Source: DATFLS01 sp964413425 (GTDB lineage: Bacteria > Fidelibacterota > JAANXI01). From it: a DNA stretch of 12,180 nucleotides. Shown piece after piece: positions 1 to 7,724 of the stretch (the stretch's first letter is position 1; each line of letters starts with the position of its first letter). A program made the translations under genes and the position numbers. The stretch covers positions 1 through 12,180 of the forward strand of contig CAYPST010000122.1 in the NCBI GenBank assembly GCA_964413425.1, given 5' to 3'. The notes beneath the pieces were generated by a model. That model was given only the letters and a program-made list of their open reading frames with translations. It ran no database searches and had not been told where the DNA came from.

Positions 1-2
1 AT

Positions 3-494
3 ATGACAACACGAGCAGAAAAAAATTTCCTTGATCAACAGGGATATCACGAAGAGGATAAAAATCGGATCTGGTTCAATGCGTTACAGTTTCAACCGAC
101 TATTGTCGGAAGTGGAGTGATCATTTCCATCCTGCTGCAGTCTCCTGTAGTGTTCTTTATTCTCTCGGCCCTCCTGTGGGTAAACGTGCTTTTCCCGCAA
201 TTGAACCCGTTTGAAAACTTTTATAATGCTGTTATCGCACCGGGGAAAAATGTGCCTCCGGTGCCGCCTGCACCTCCAGCCCGCGTATTTGCGCAGGGTA
301 TGGCCGCCGTTTTTATGCTGATAAGCGCAGTCAGTCTGCTGGCCGGCTGGAATCTGGTGGCGTATGTGTTTGAAGGACTTCTGGTGGTAGCTTTCGGGGC
401 ATTACTGTTTGGTAAATTTTGCCTGGGCGCCTACATCTATCATCTGTTGAAGGGACGCGCATCTTTTGCGAATGCCACCTGTCCGTGGAGTTAA
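3..494 (+). CDS. DUF4395 family membrane protein
   Basis: A 163-residue protein whose second half fits the DUF4395 family of small bacterial integral membrane proteins of unknown function. Visible hydrophobic segments lie at about residues 33-65, probably a hairpin of two helices, and at about 97-147, two more helices. A proline-rich loop (about 80-93) sits between them. The C-terminal part has the family-typical FCLGAYIY stretch with Cys140, followed by a short tail with Cys160 in an ATCPW motif. The paired cysteines are a recurrent feature of the family, but their role is not established. The ATG lies only two bases inside the window edge, so no ribosome binding site can be judged and a longer upstream start cannot be excluded. 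It is followed by a 437-base gap, so nothing ties it to the genes downstream. Family assignment is fairly secure; function is unknown. Confidence 0.8.
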   Translation: MTTRAEKNFLDQQGYHEEDKNRIWFNALQFQPTIVGSGVIISILLQSPVVFFILSALLWVNVLFPQLNPFENFYNAVIAPGKNVPPVPPAPPARVFAQGMAAVFMLISAVSLLAGWNLVAYVFEGLLVVAFGALLFGKFCLGAYIYHLLKGRASFANATCPWS

Positions 495-931
495 GATCCG
501 GCCGGCTTCAATTTCGGACTCTAACACTTCACTGCTGTGCAGTGCAGACAATCGGTCGCTCTCATGAAAGCGAAATCCCGGATCTCACTCTTAAGTCGCC
601 TGGGCGTCGGATCTCCTTTGTGCAGGTTCTGGGTCCCAGCTGCCCCAACCGCCCGGGGATCTCAGGAAAATGAAAAGTATTCATACCACCGCATGTAAGG
701 CATGGTATTCCCTGTCACTACGCATTGGTATAATCCGGAGTCGATCCACATTCTTCGATAGTCCAGAGATCCGACAAATTAAGTTTCGTACCGGTACCTT
801 CCAGGCCTGCGAGTCACAGAGCTGTTCCTTAATAGGTCTTGGAAATAATAACCGGCTATCTTATATTTTCATTTAATTTTCAACCGGGCAATACTTGTGA
901 TACAGAACGACCTGATTTTCAGCCAGCATCC
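495..931. other. Intergenic region without a recognisable gene
   Basis: No open frame here has a convincing start, ribosome binding site or family resemblance. The short open stretches are out of frame with both neighbours and have no coding character. A small stem-loop with 6-base arms (530-535 and 539-544) lies 36 bases after the DUF4395 stop but has no T-run, so I do not call it a terminator. The last 95 bases are A+T rich and probably hold the promoter of the cytochrome gene. Confidence 0.6.
839..869 (+). promoter_or_regulatory. Candidate promoter for the cytochrome/FGE-like gene
   Basis: TTG at 839-841 is followed, after 20 bases, by TATATTTT at 862-869. This differs in one base from the TAnnTTTG element of Bacteroidota-type promoters, with a plausible TTG-to-TA spacing. 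It ends 62 bases before the chosen ATG. The match is short and lies in A+T-rich DNA, so chance is a serious alternative. Confidence 0.2.
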
Positions 932-2476
932 ATGAGATTCAATCCCCGTAAAATTTTGGGCAAGATACCTCAAAAATACTGGTATTTCTCTGTTTTTCTG
1001 CTCGGCATACTGGCGGTCTACCTCTTTAATTACGGCCTGCACGCCACTTCAACTAACTCGTTTTGTGAATCCTGCCACGTGCATCCGCATTCCACCACCA
1101 CCTGGCGCCAGGGCGCTCATTATAATACAGAAAGCGGTGTTATCATTGATTGTGTGGATTGCCATCTGCCACCGGGCGGTATCACCTACCTGACAGAAAA
1201 AGCAAGAACGGGTATCCGGGATATCTACGGGAAACTGTTCAAGGACGTGTCCAAGATAAACTGGGAGCGGCGATCGAAGCGGGAGTTTGCCGTCCATTAC
1301 GTTTACAAAGCTTCCTGTGTCAATTGCCACCAGAATCTCTTTCCAGCCGGATTGAATAAGGAGGGAGAAGATGCGCATCTGTATTACGAACAGAAACCCG
1401 ATGAACTTCGCTGTATCAACTGTCATCTGGAGACCGGCCATTATCATGAGGAACCGCCTGAGTCCATCGGTTTTGGGGCACAGAAACCGGCGGAGCCAAC
1501 TGAAATTTACATGGAACCCACCCGGGTTGATTCCTTTGTCAATTACACGGAAAAAATTCCCGGCTCGTCGGTGGCCTTTGATATGATTGCCATTCCGGGC
1601 GACACGTTCACCATGGGAAGTCCGGTGGATGAATCCTATCGTGGGAGTGATGAAGATCCCCAACGGCAGGTGAAAGTAAGCAAGTTCTGGATAGGAAAGA
1701 CCGAAGTGACCTGGGATGAATACGAAGCTTTTTATGCCCAGACATCCGGGGAAGGCCGATCAGAAGATCAGTTTGCCTCTGTAGCCGCTTCCGCTGCGCT
1801 TCCTGACGATATTGAATCCATTACAGGACCGACACCCGCCTATGGCAATCCCAGCCAGGGATGGGGTCGTGGAAAACGACCAGCTATCACCATGACCTAT
1901 TATGCGGCAACCCAATACTGCAAATGGCTCTCAATGGTTACCGGGAAAACATATCGCCTGCCGACTGAAGCAGAATGGGAGTACGCGGCTCGGGCAAATA
2001 CCGAGGGCCCCTACTTCTTTGAGGGCTCTCCGAAGGACTATACCCGGGAGCGTTTTCTGAACCGCATTTTTGGGGTCGATACGACTACTATCAATACCTA
2101 CGTGATTTACACGGAAAACAGCGAGGGCATGACGCATCCGCCCTCAGTAGTTCAACCCAATCCGTTCGGTTTATTGCATACCTTAGGCAACGTATGGGAA
2201 TTCTGCTCCGATTGGTATGCACCGAATGCCTACACGCAATATCCGGCGGGAGAGGTGATTGTGGATCCCACAGGTCCTTCCGATGGTGAAGAACATGTGA
2301 TTCGGGGCGGTTCTTATAAAACTGATGCCATCGAGGTTCGGGTTGCGAATCGAGCGCATACCCGGCACGACGCCTGGATGGTCACGGATCCGCAAATGCC
2401 AAAGAGCCTCTGGTGGTATTCCGATAATGCGGAGGTGGGTTTTCGGGTGGTCTGTGAGTATGAAGGGGACGACTAA
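932..2476 (+). CDS. Membrane-anchored NapC/NrfH-like tetraheme cytochrome c fused to an FGE-like domain
   Basis: A 514-residue fusion protein. Residues 16-36 form one hydrophobic anchor after a basic N-terminus. Four CxxCH heme-binding motifs follow at 45-49, 74-78, 129-133 and 161-165, in the spacing of the NapC/NirT/NrfH quinol-dehydrogenase family. Members of that family pass electrons from menaquinol to periplasmic reductases. After a linker (about 170-210), residues 215-510 form a formylglycine-generating-enzyme/SUMF1-like domain. Its landmarks are IPGDTFTMGS (221-230), RLPTEAEWEYAAR (342-354), GNVWEFCSDWY (419-429), RGGSY (458-462) and VGFRVV (502-507). The two FGE catalytic cysteines expected just after the RGGSY motif appear replaced by Thr464 and Val469, so sulfatase maturation is unlikely. 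The ATG at 932 is the only Met start directly before the anchor; it has no clear ribosome binding site. Both domains should face the periplasm. The redox partner and the role of the FGE-like part are unknown. Confidence 0.85.
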   Translation: MRFNPRKILGKIPQKYWYFSVFLLGILAVYLFNYGLHATSTNSFCESCHVHPHSTTTWRQGAHYNTESGVIIDCVDCHLPPGGITYLTEKARTGIRDIYGKLFKDVSKINWERRSKREFAVHYVYKASCVNCHQNLFPAGLNKEGEDAHLYYEQKPDELRCINCHLETGHYHEEPPESIGFGAQKPAEPTEIYMEPTRVDSFVNYTEKIPGSSVAFDMIAIPGDTFTMGSPVDESYRGSDEDPQRQVKVSKFWIGKTEVTWDEYEAFYAQTSGEGRSEDQFASVAASAALPDDIESITGPTPAYGNPSQGWGRGKRPAITMTYYAATQYCKWLSMVTGKTYRLPTEAEWEYAARANTEGPYFFEGSPKDYTRERFLNRIFGVDTTTINTYVIYTENSEGMTHPPSVVQPNPFGLLHTLGNVWEFCSDWYAPNAYTQYPAGEVIVDPTGPSDGEEHVIRGGSYKTDAIEVRVANRAHTRHDAWMVTDPQMPKSLWWYSDNAEVGFRVVCEYEGDD

Positions 2477-2779
2477 GCAGTTCAAACCTGAGGTGGAATT
2501 GTTCCCGATAGCGTCCTTCTGAGGCTCAGTAATGCTTTGTATCACTGGGAATAACTCGGACTTCCCTCTCGGAAACCGCCGCCTTAATCAATAATTGTCA
2601 CAGTGATATTTTTCAACACTCGTGGAAAGTACTGCAGAAGACATTAGTCGTTCTTATGTTGGTTGAGAGACCACTTTGACGCTGACCGCGGATTTTGCAG
2701 GCACCGCTCAGAAGGCTGCAAGCGAACAATAACAAAGAATAGTGACCTGCATTGAACTCATAAGCAAAGGAGTACAGTT
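2477..2779. other. Intergenic region and leader of the first Gfo/Idh/MocA gene
   Basis: No gene is visible in these 303 bases. The region must hold either the end of the cytochrome transcript or a promoter for the downstream oxidoreductase. I see no convincing hairpin followed by a T-run. The ribosome binding site of the next gene, AAAGGAG at 2766-2772, lies at its right end, seven bases before the ATG. Confidence 0.55.
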
Positions 2780-4105
2780 ATGCAAAAAAATTTCACACGC
2801 CGTGATTTCCTGGGTCTGACGACAGCGGCAGCTGCCGGTGCAATGCTAATAGGATGCGCCGGAGGAAAGAGAGAGGTCTATATCCCGCCTCTATTAGATG
2901 AAGCGCCGGAGGGGCCTGACCTGAAAGCCGGGCTGGTCGGATGCGGGGGGCGGGGAACCGGTGCGGCGATCAACTTTCTGGATGCAGGACCGAATCTGCG
3001 CGTTACCGGGCTGGCCGATGTCTTCCGGGATCGTGTCGATGGCACCCGGGAACGACTGATGAAACAGAAGGGGGTGGAGATTCCGGATGAGAATATCTAT
3101 GTCGGTCTCGATGCCTATCAGCGGCTGATTGATTCGGATATCGATGTTGTCTTGCTGGCCACCCCGCCTTACTTCCGCCCCATGATGTTTGACGAGGCCA
3201 TCCAGGCCAGGAAACATGTTTTTATGGAAAAACCGGTCGCGGTGGATCCAGTCGGCGCCCGGTCGATTATGGGAACAGCCCGCAAGGCGGAAACCCTCGG
3301 ACTCCAGGTATCCACCGGGACACAGCGCCGGCACAAACGGGATTACATTGAAACCTTCAAACAGATCTCCAATGGAGCGATTGGTGATATTGTCGGCGGA
3401 AATGTGTACTGGAATACCGGTCAGTTGTGGTACCGGGAACCGCGTCCGGAATGGTCGGAGATGGAGTACATGATTCGGGACTGGGTGAACTGGACCTGGC
3501 TGTCCGGAGATCATATCGTCGAGCAGCATGTGCATAACCTGGACGTCTTTCTCTGGTTCACCGGGATGACTCCGCAGAGTGCTGTAGCATTTGGCTCCCG
3601 GCATCGGCGCGTCACCGGTGATCAATATGATAACTTCAGCGTTGATTTTGCCTATGAAAATGGCGTGCACCTCCATAGCATGTGCCGGCAGATTGACGGA
3701 TGTGCGCGAAAAGTCGCGGAATATATCCGTGGAACCAAAGGTTACACAGAAATGGATAATGGCGGTCTCCAGGAAATCTATGATACCAACGGTAGTCTCG
3801 TGTGGGAGTACAATTATCCGGAACAGGAGGATAGCGAATCACGGTGGCAGGTAAAAAATCCTTATGTCCAGGAACATGTCGACATGGTGACAAACATCCG
3901 CAATAATACCCCGGTTGTCGAAGCGGAGGCCACTGCGCAGGCAACCATGATGGCCATTATGGGACGCATCTCTGCATATACCGGCAAAGAAGTCACCTGG
4001 GATGAAATGATGAGTTCGGATCTGGCGCTCGGGCCCACCCAGTTGCAGATGGGCCCCGTGAGCGGTGTGAACAGGGAAGTTGCGGTTCCAGGTACCGCCT
4101 CATAA
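2780..4105 (+). CDS. Gfo/Idh/MocA family oxidoreductase, Tat-exported lipoprotein (paralog A)
   Basis: A 441-residue putative NAD(P)-dependent sugar or cyclitol dehydrogenase. The N-terminus combines a twin-arginine motif (TRRDFLG, residues 6-12), a hydrophobic Ala/Gly-rich core and a lipobox (LIGC, Cys26), which predicts folding with cofactor in the cytoplasm, Tat export and lipid anchoring. A Rossmann domain starts at about residue 48 with the dinucleotide loop GCGGRGTG (54-61). The family EKP motif is at 150-152, with Lys151 the expected catalytic lysine. The second family motif, DHIVEQHVHNLD (244-255), supplies His/Asp residues for the sugar site. A good ribosome binding site (AAAGGAG) fixes the start. 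The gene is followed after 478 bases by a close paralog in the same orientation. Because free NAD(P) is absent outside the cytoplasm, the enzyme may keep its cofactor bound, as glucose-fructose oxidoreductase of Zymomonas does; this is inference. The substrate is unknown. Confidence 0.88.
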   Translation: MQKNFTRRDFLGLTTAAAAGAMLIGCAGGKREVYIPPLLDEAPEGPDLKAGLVGCGGRGTGAAINFLDAGPNLRVTGLADVFRDRVDGTRERLMKQKGVEIPDENIYVGLDAYQRLIDSDIDVVLLATPPYFRPMMFDEAIQARKHVFMEKPVAVDPVGARSIMGTARKAETLGLQVSTGTQRRHKRDYIETFKQISNGAIGDIVGGNVYWNTGQLWYREPRPEWSEMEYMIRDWVNWTWLSGDHIVEQHVHNLDVFLWFTGMTPQSAVAFGSRHRRVTGDQYDNFSVDFAYENGVHLHSMCRQIDGCARKVAEYIRGTKGYTEMDNGGLQEIYDTNGSLVWEYNYPEQEDSESRWQVKNPYVQEHVDMVTNIRNNTPVVEAEATAQATMMAIMGRISAYTGKEVTWDEMMSSDLALGPTQLQMGPVSGVNREVAVPGTAS

Positions 4106-4583
4106 CCAGTCCCTGTCCCTTTTCAAAAGGCTGCTGCTCTGTGGCCCGGGGTGGCAGCCCTAATGTTAGGAATGGATATCTGCCATCGCCAATCCGATGC
4201 TGACCTTTTTTTGGAACTCCACAAGTTTCTTCCGAATAAAGAGGGAGCGTCCGGATTCTTACTGTGTCCCATACCGACAATCAATGTCCGTCGGTTTCAA
4301 CATTGTGTATCTGCTTTCTGTCTTAAACCCACCTTCAATTCATGAGTATTGAAATATAGCATTACGTATTTTCCTTCCTTGCTAAGCTTCCATAAAAATC
4401 CTACTTTATTTATACAAATTTCTATGGAACAGATTTCGTGTCGATTTACGGCTATTTTTACGCACCAGGGTTCTACTGACAGTTCAAAGGAGGGGGTAGG
4501 TTTCAGGGATATCCTAAATTAACAACCTGCCCGGAGCAACCTAACACATTTAAACACTTTATCAAACCAGGAGGAGAGATGCT
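4106..4583. other. Intergenic region between the two paralogous oxidoreductases
   Basis: No credible gene in these 478 bases. The left part has a weak inverted repeat (GGCTGC about 4130, GCAGCC about 4155) without a T-run. The middle (about 4335-4465) is strikingly A+T rich and is the likely promoter zone for paralog B. AAAGGAGGGGG near 4485-4496 looks like a ribosome binding site but no start codon follows at a usable distance. The real site of the next gene is AGGAGGAGAG at 4569-4578. I see no upstream similarity to the leader of paralog A, so a recent exact duplication of the whole unit is unlikely. Confidence 0.5.
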
Positions 4584-5900
4584 ATGAGCAAAGATTTCAC
4601 GCGTCGAGAATTTATTGGAATCGGTACCGCTGCCGCCGCCGGGGCCTTTTTAATCAGCTGCGGTGGGGGAGCACAACGTGACGTATATGTACCACCGTTA
4701 CTGGATCAGGCTCCGGAGGGACCGGAACTACGAGCGGGGCTTATCGGCTGTGGAGGCCGCGGGACAGGTGCCGCGCTTAATTATCTGGATGCGGGCCCGA
4801 ATCTCAGCGTTGTCGCACTGTCTGATGTGTTTCAGGATCGCATCGATAGTACCCGGGAACGGCTGCGGTCTGAAAAAGACGTGGAAATTCCGGATGAGAA
4901 CATCTATGTGGGTTTCGATGGGTATAAGCATCTTATCGACTCTGAGGTCGATGTGGTGCTGCTTGCCACCCCCCCATACTTCCGTCCTGAGATGTTTTCG
5001 TATGCAGTGCAGGCGAAAAAACATGTGTTCATGGAGAAACCGGTAGCAGTTGATCCGGTGGGCGCCCGTTCGATCATGGCTGCTTCGAGAAAAGCGGAAT
5101 CAATGGGATTGCAGGTCTCCACCGGAACCCAGCGGCGGCACCAGCGCAATTATGTGGCCACTCTACAACAAGTAGCCAATGGTGTTATCGGCGATATCGT
5201 TGCCGGCAATTGCTATTGGGATCAAAGCCAGTTGTGGTACCGAACCCGCCAGAGCGGATGGTCGGAAATGGAGTATATGATCCGCGACTGGGTCAACTGG
5301 ACCTGGCTTTCCGGTGACCATATTGTGGAACAGCATGTCCACAATATCGATGTAATCAATTGGTTCAGCGGGCTGCGTCCGGTGAGTGCCGTCGCTTATG
5401 GCGCACGTCACCGCCGGGTTACCGGAGACCAGTATGATATGTTCAGCACGGATTTCGTCTATGAAAACGGGATGCATGTGCACAGCATGTGCCGGCAGAT
5501 CAATGGTACACACAACAACGTCTCTGAATGGATTGTGGGTACGAAAGGCGTTTCAAATTGCCGGGATCAGATTCAAACACACGACGGAAATACCGTCTGG
5601 GAATATGAGTATCCCAAAGATGAATCCGGTGAGTCAACAGGGCAGGTGGCTGTCAGCCCCTACGTCCAGGAGCATATCGACATGGTGACGAACATCCGGA
5701 ATAATACTCCCATATCAGAAGCGGAAGACACCGCAATTTCCACCATGTGTGCCATCATGGGTCGAATTTCAGCGTATACCGGCAGAGAGGTTACCTGGGA
5801 TGAAATGATGAGTTCGGATCTGGAGCTGGGACCGACAGAACTCGTCATGGGACCGGTGGAAGGCGTGGACCGCAGTGTTCCGGTTCCCGGCACCGAATAA
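4584..5900 (+). CDS. Gfo/Idh/MocA family oxidoreductase, Tat-exported lipoprotein (paralog B)
   Basis: A 438-residue paralog of the gene at 2780-4105; by eye about two thirds of aligned residues are identical, with almost no gaps. It has the same layout: twin-arginine motif TRREFIG (6-12), hydrophobic core, lipobox LISC (Cys26), Rossmann loop GCGGRGTG (55-62), EKP motif (151-153, Lys152 the likely catalytic residue), and the DHIVEQHVHNID stretch near 245-256. The most conserved block, MEYMIRDWVNWTWLSGDHIV, is identical in both copies and probably lines the substrate pocket. Differences cluster in the segment after HSMCRQI (about 303-360), the part most likely to tune specificity. AGGAGGAG at 4569-4576 fixes the start; an ATG at 4579 is out of frame. 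A strong terminator-like palindrome follows 44 bases after the stop. It is probably a periplasmic sugar dehydrogenase with bound cofactor; the substrate is unknown. Confidence 0.88.
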   Translation: MSKDFTRREFIGIGTAAAAGAFLISCGGGAQRDVYVPPLLDQAPEGPELRAGLIGCGGRGTGAALNYLDAGPNLSVVALSDVFQDRIDSTRERLRSEKDVEIPDENIYVGFDGYKHLIDSEVDVVLLATPPYFRPEMFSYAVQAKKHVFMEKPVAVDPVGARSIMAASRKAESMGLQVSTGTQRRHQRNYVATLQQVANGVIGDIVAGNCYWDQSQLWYRTRQSGWSEMEYMIRDWVNWTWLSGDHIVEQHVHNIDVINWFSGLRPVSAVAYGARHRRVTGDQYDMFSTDFVYENGMHVHSMCRQINGTHNNVSEWIVGTKGVSNCRDQIQTHDGNTVWEYEYPKDESGESTGQVAVSPYVQEHIDMVTNIRNNTPISEAEDTAISTMCAIMGRISAYTGREVTWDEMMSSDLELGPTELVMGPVEGVDRSVPVPGTE

Positions 5901-5944
5901 ACACACATCTTCTGTCCGGAAACAAGTCACGGCAGGGTAATAAC

Positions 5945-5977
5945 ACAGCCGCCGGTTAACCGGCGGCTGTTTGTTTC
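5945..5977 (+). terminator. Rho-independent terminator, possibly bidirectional
   Basis: A perfect 26-base palindrome (5945-5970), with 13-base G+C-rich half-sites meeting at TTAA, is followed by TTGTTTC. It sits 44 bases after the stop of the plus-strand oxidoreductase and 30 bases beyond the stop of the convergent DUF1080 gene, so it can end both transcripts. On the minus strand the downstream tract (GTTATTA) is less T-rich, so termination should be stronger for the plus-strand gene. Confidence 0.85.
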
Positions 5978-6000
5978 TCTGCTGATTCTCATATTATCCT

Positions 6001-6687
6001 TTACTCCGCATTGAGTGGTTCCAGATAGACGTTGCGGAATTCAATAGGCGCTCCCTCACTCTGGAGGCAAATCCTGCCCTGCCGTATGGTGGTATTGGTG
6101 GCGATATTCTGCAGCACACCATTCACAACCACGCGGACAGAATCTTCCCGACAGTAGATATCGTATTCATTCCACTCTCCCACCGGATTCTCGCTGCTTT
6201 CCGCCAGCTTCTCGACAACCCGGGATGACATATCCACCCGTTCTGTAAAGTCCACATCGGCAAAGGCGACAAAGTCACCAGCATTCCCGGACATGAGCTG
6301 ACATTCGATACTCTTGGGCCAGATGTTATCCGGCTCCCGCATGTGGAGAAACACCCCACTGTTTCCCGGTTCTTCCGGCCAGCGCCATTCCACGTGCAGT
6401 CTGTAGTTCGCATATTTTTGATCGGTTTTCATGTATCCGTTCGGCTGACCGGTACAATAAATGACCCCATCTCGAATCTCCCACACATCACCGGGATCAA
6501 CGGATTGGTCTTCAAGATAAAAACTCCAGTTGTGAAAGTCTTTCCCGTTCCAGAGATCAATACGTTCCGTCGGCACAACCACATCTTCGGCAGTGGTACG
6601 CTGCTCTTTCTGCGTACACCCAGTAAGTACAAAGACCGGAATCATCAGGGTGATCATAAAAACGATTCGGGTTTTAAAATATCGCAT
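6001..6687 (-). CDS. DUF1080 (3-keto-disaccharide hydrolase family) lipoprotein
   Basis: A 228-residue lipoprotein. The N-terminus has a basic head, a hydrophobic core and the lipobox LTGC with Cys24. The rest is a single jelly-roll domain of the DUF1080 family, now often labelled 3-keto-disaccharide hydrolase. Visible family marks are LWNGKDFHNW (45-54), GNSGVFLHMREP (108-119), ECQLMSGNAGDF (128-139), EWNEYDIYCR (171-180) and the C-terminal LQSEGAPIEFRNVYL block (208-222). It follows the hydroxypyruvate-isomerase-like gene by 16 bases; its ribosome binding site GAGGAGT (6694-6700) lies next to that gene's stop, so the two are very likely co-transcribed. Family members are linked to hydrolysis or elimination of glycosides oxidised at C3, which suits the Gfo/Idh/MocA dehydrogenases nearby. 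The exact activity is not provable from sequence; a concanavalin-like sugar-binding role is the alternative. Confidence 0.87.
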   Translation of the reverse strand: MRYFKTRIVFMITLMIPVFVLTGCTQKEQRTTAEDVVVPTERIDLWNGKDFHNWSFYLEDQSVDPGDVWEIRDGVIYCTGQPNGYMKTDQKYANYRLHVEWRWPEEPGNSGVFLHMREPDNIWPKSIECQLMSGNAGDFVAFADVDFTERVDMSSRVVEKLAESSENPVGEWNEYDIYCREDSVRVVVNGVLQNIATNTTIRQGRICLQSEGAPIEFRNVYLEPLNAE

Positions 6688-6703
6688 ATTTTAACTCCTC
6701 ACT

Positions 6704-7684
6704 TTACATTAAACCTGATTTTGAGAAATCGTCTGCTTCTTTATAAGCATTTATAACTGCCCGTTCACCGGCTTTGCCGGGTTTGCTGTTGCCATGTTCC
6801 ATTCCAACCACTCCGGCGAATCCTTTATTGTAGATGTGTTCGAATACATTATTAAAGTTGATCTCACCGGTGCCCGGCTCGTTTCGTCCGGGATTATCCC
6901 CCACCTGAAAATAGGCAATTTCCTCCCAGGCTTTATCCATATTCGGGATTAAATTCCCCTCCGTGATCTGCTGATGATACAGATCGTCCAATATCTTACA
7001 GGATGGGCTTCCCACCGCCTTACAGATCTGATAGGCCTGGGGGATCTTGGTGAGAAAGACACCCGGATGATTGGCGTACCAGTTCAAGGGTTCCAGAACC
7101 ATTGTGACTCCCGCCGGCTCGAGAATATCCGCACACCACTTCAGGTTTTCGATGACATTCGCTGTCTGATAGTCCCACTCCATGCCCTCATGATACGCGC
7201 CTGGCACGACGGTACACCATCTGGCATTCACTCGTTTCGCCACGTCCACCACCTGTTCCATCCGGTCAGTCAATGTGTCCCGGAAATCCGGATCATCCTT
7301 CACGAAGGTTGGTTCTCTGAACTCTGCATACGCAACGAACACTCCCATGGTCATGTCCAGTCTGGCCATCTCTGTGGCAATCTTTTCCTGCACGTCGGCC
7401 GTGCGTCCCATCATACCGTTGTCTTCAAGCGCCGTAAATCCTTCATCGGCCATGAACTTCACCTGATCAATCGGTTCATTTCCGGCGTGATTTCTGAACA
7501 TGCCAAAATGAGGGGCATATTTCAGATGGAACTGACCATTCTCCTCCGGCTCTTTTGCTTGTGCTCTGGTGGTAAAGGTGCTTCCTATTGCCACAGAGGC
7601 TGCGGCCGCTGAGGCAGTCCCCAGAAACGTCCGCCTGGAAATGTTTCGTTCCGGAAACGCCTGGTGTTGATATCTATCATTCAT
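6704..7684 (-). CDS. Tat-exported hydroxypyruvate isomerase-like TIM barrel protein
   Basis: A 326-residue protein of the xylose-isomerase-like TIM barrel superfamily, closest in motif to hydroxypyruvate isomerase (Hyi). Arg17-Arg18 in ISRRTFLG start a Tat signal with an Ala-rich core and a likely cleavage after AQA (43), so the mature enzyme should be periplasmic and soluble. Hyi-type landmarks are LEPLN (197-201), PGVFL (207-211), ILDDLYHQQITEGNL (231-245), the almost diagnostic DNPGRNEPGTGEINF (263-277) and GMEHG (294-298). Glu198, Asp233 and Glu296 are the expected divalent metal ligands. Canonical Hyi enzymes are cytoplasmic and act in glyoxylate metabolism, so export argues for a different substrate, such as a keto-sugar. 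AAAGGAT (7691-7697) is the ribosome binding site. It forms an operon with the DUF1080 gene downstream. Fold is secure; the substrate is inference. Confidence 0.88.
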   Translation of the reverse strand: MNDRYQHQAFPERNISRRTFLGTASAAAASVAIGSTFTTRAQAKEPEENGQFHLKYAPHFGMFRNHAGNEPIDQVKFMADEGFTALEDNGMMGRTADVQEKIATEMARLDMTMGVFVAYAEFREPTFVKDDPDFRDTLTDRMEQVVDVAKRVNARWCTVVPGAYHEGMEWDYQTANVIENLKWCADILEPAGVTMVLEPLNWYANHPGVFLTKIPQAYQICKAVGSPSCKILDDLYHQQITEGNLIPNMDKAWEEIAYFQVGDNPGRNEPGTGEINFNNVFEHIYNKGFAGVVGMEHGNSKPGKAGERAVINAYKEADDFSKSGLM

Positions 7685-7724
7685 AGTGGTATCCTTTCAG
7701 TATGGGGATTTTCACCCCTGTTTG

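Noticed and set aside
530..544. Stem-loop after the DUF4395 gene as a terminator
   Set aside because: The stem is only six bases with a three-base loop and no T-run follows.
839..931. Upstream TTG start for the cytochrome fusion
   Set aside because: It would add 31 residues before the basic head and membrane anchor, with no ribosome binding site; the ATG at 932 gives the usual NapC/NrfH N-terminus.
1049..1663. 204-codon open frame on the minus strand
   Set aside because: It lies opposite the heme-binding region of the cytochrome fusion and has no family resemblance.
932..2476. Calling the fusion protein a sulfatase-activating formylglycine-generating enzyme
   Set aside because: Both catalytic cysteine positions are substituted and there is no sulfatase nearby.
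2894..3676. Long open frame on the minus strand opposite the first oxidoreductase
   Set aside because: It is a shadow of a gene with clear family motifs on the plus strand; it has no ribosome binding site or recognisable domain.
4151..4345. 64-codon open frame between the two paralogs
   Set aside because: No ribosome binding site, no family motif, and it ends in the A+T-rich presumed promoter zone.
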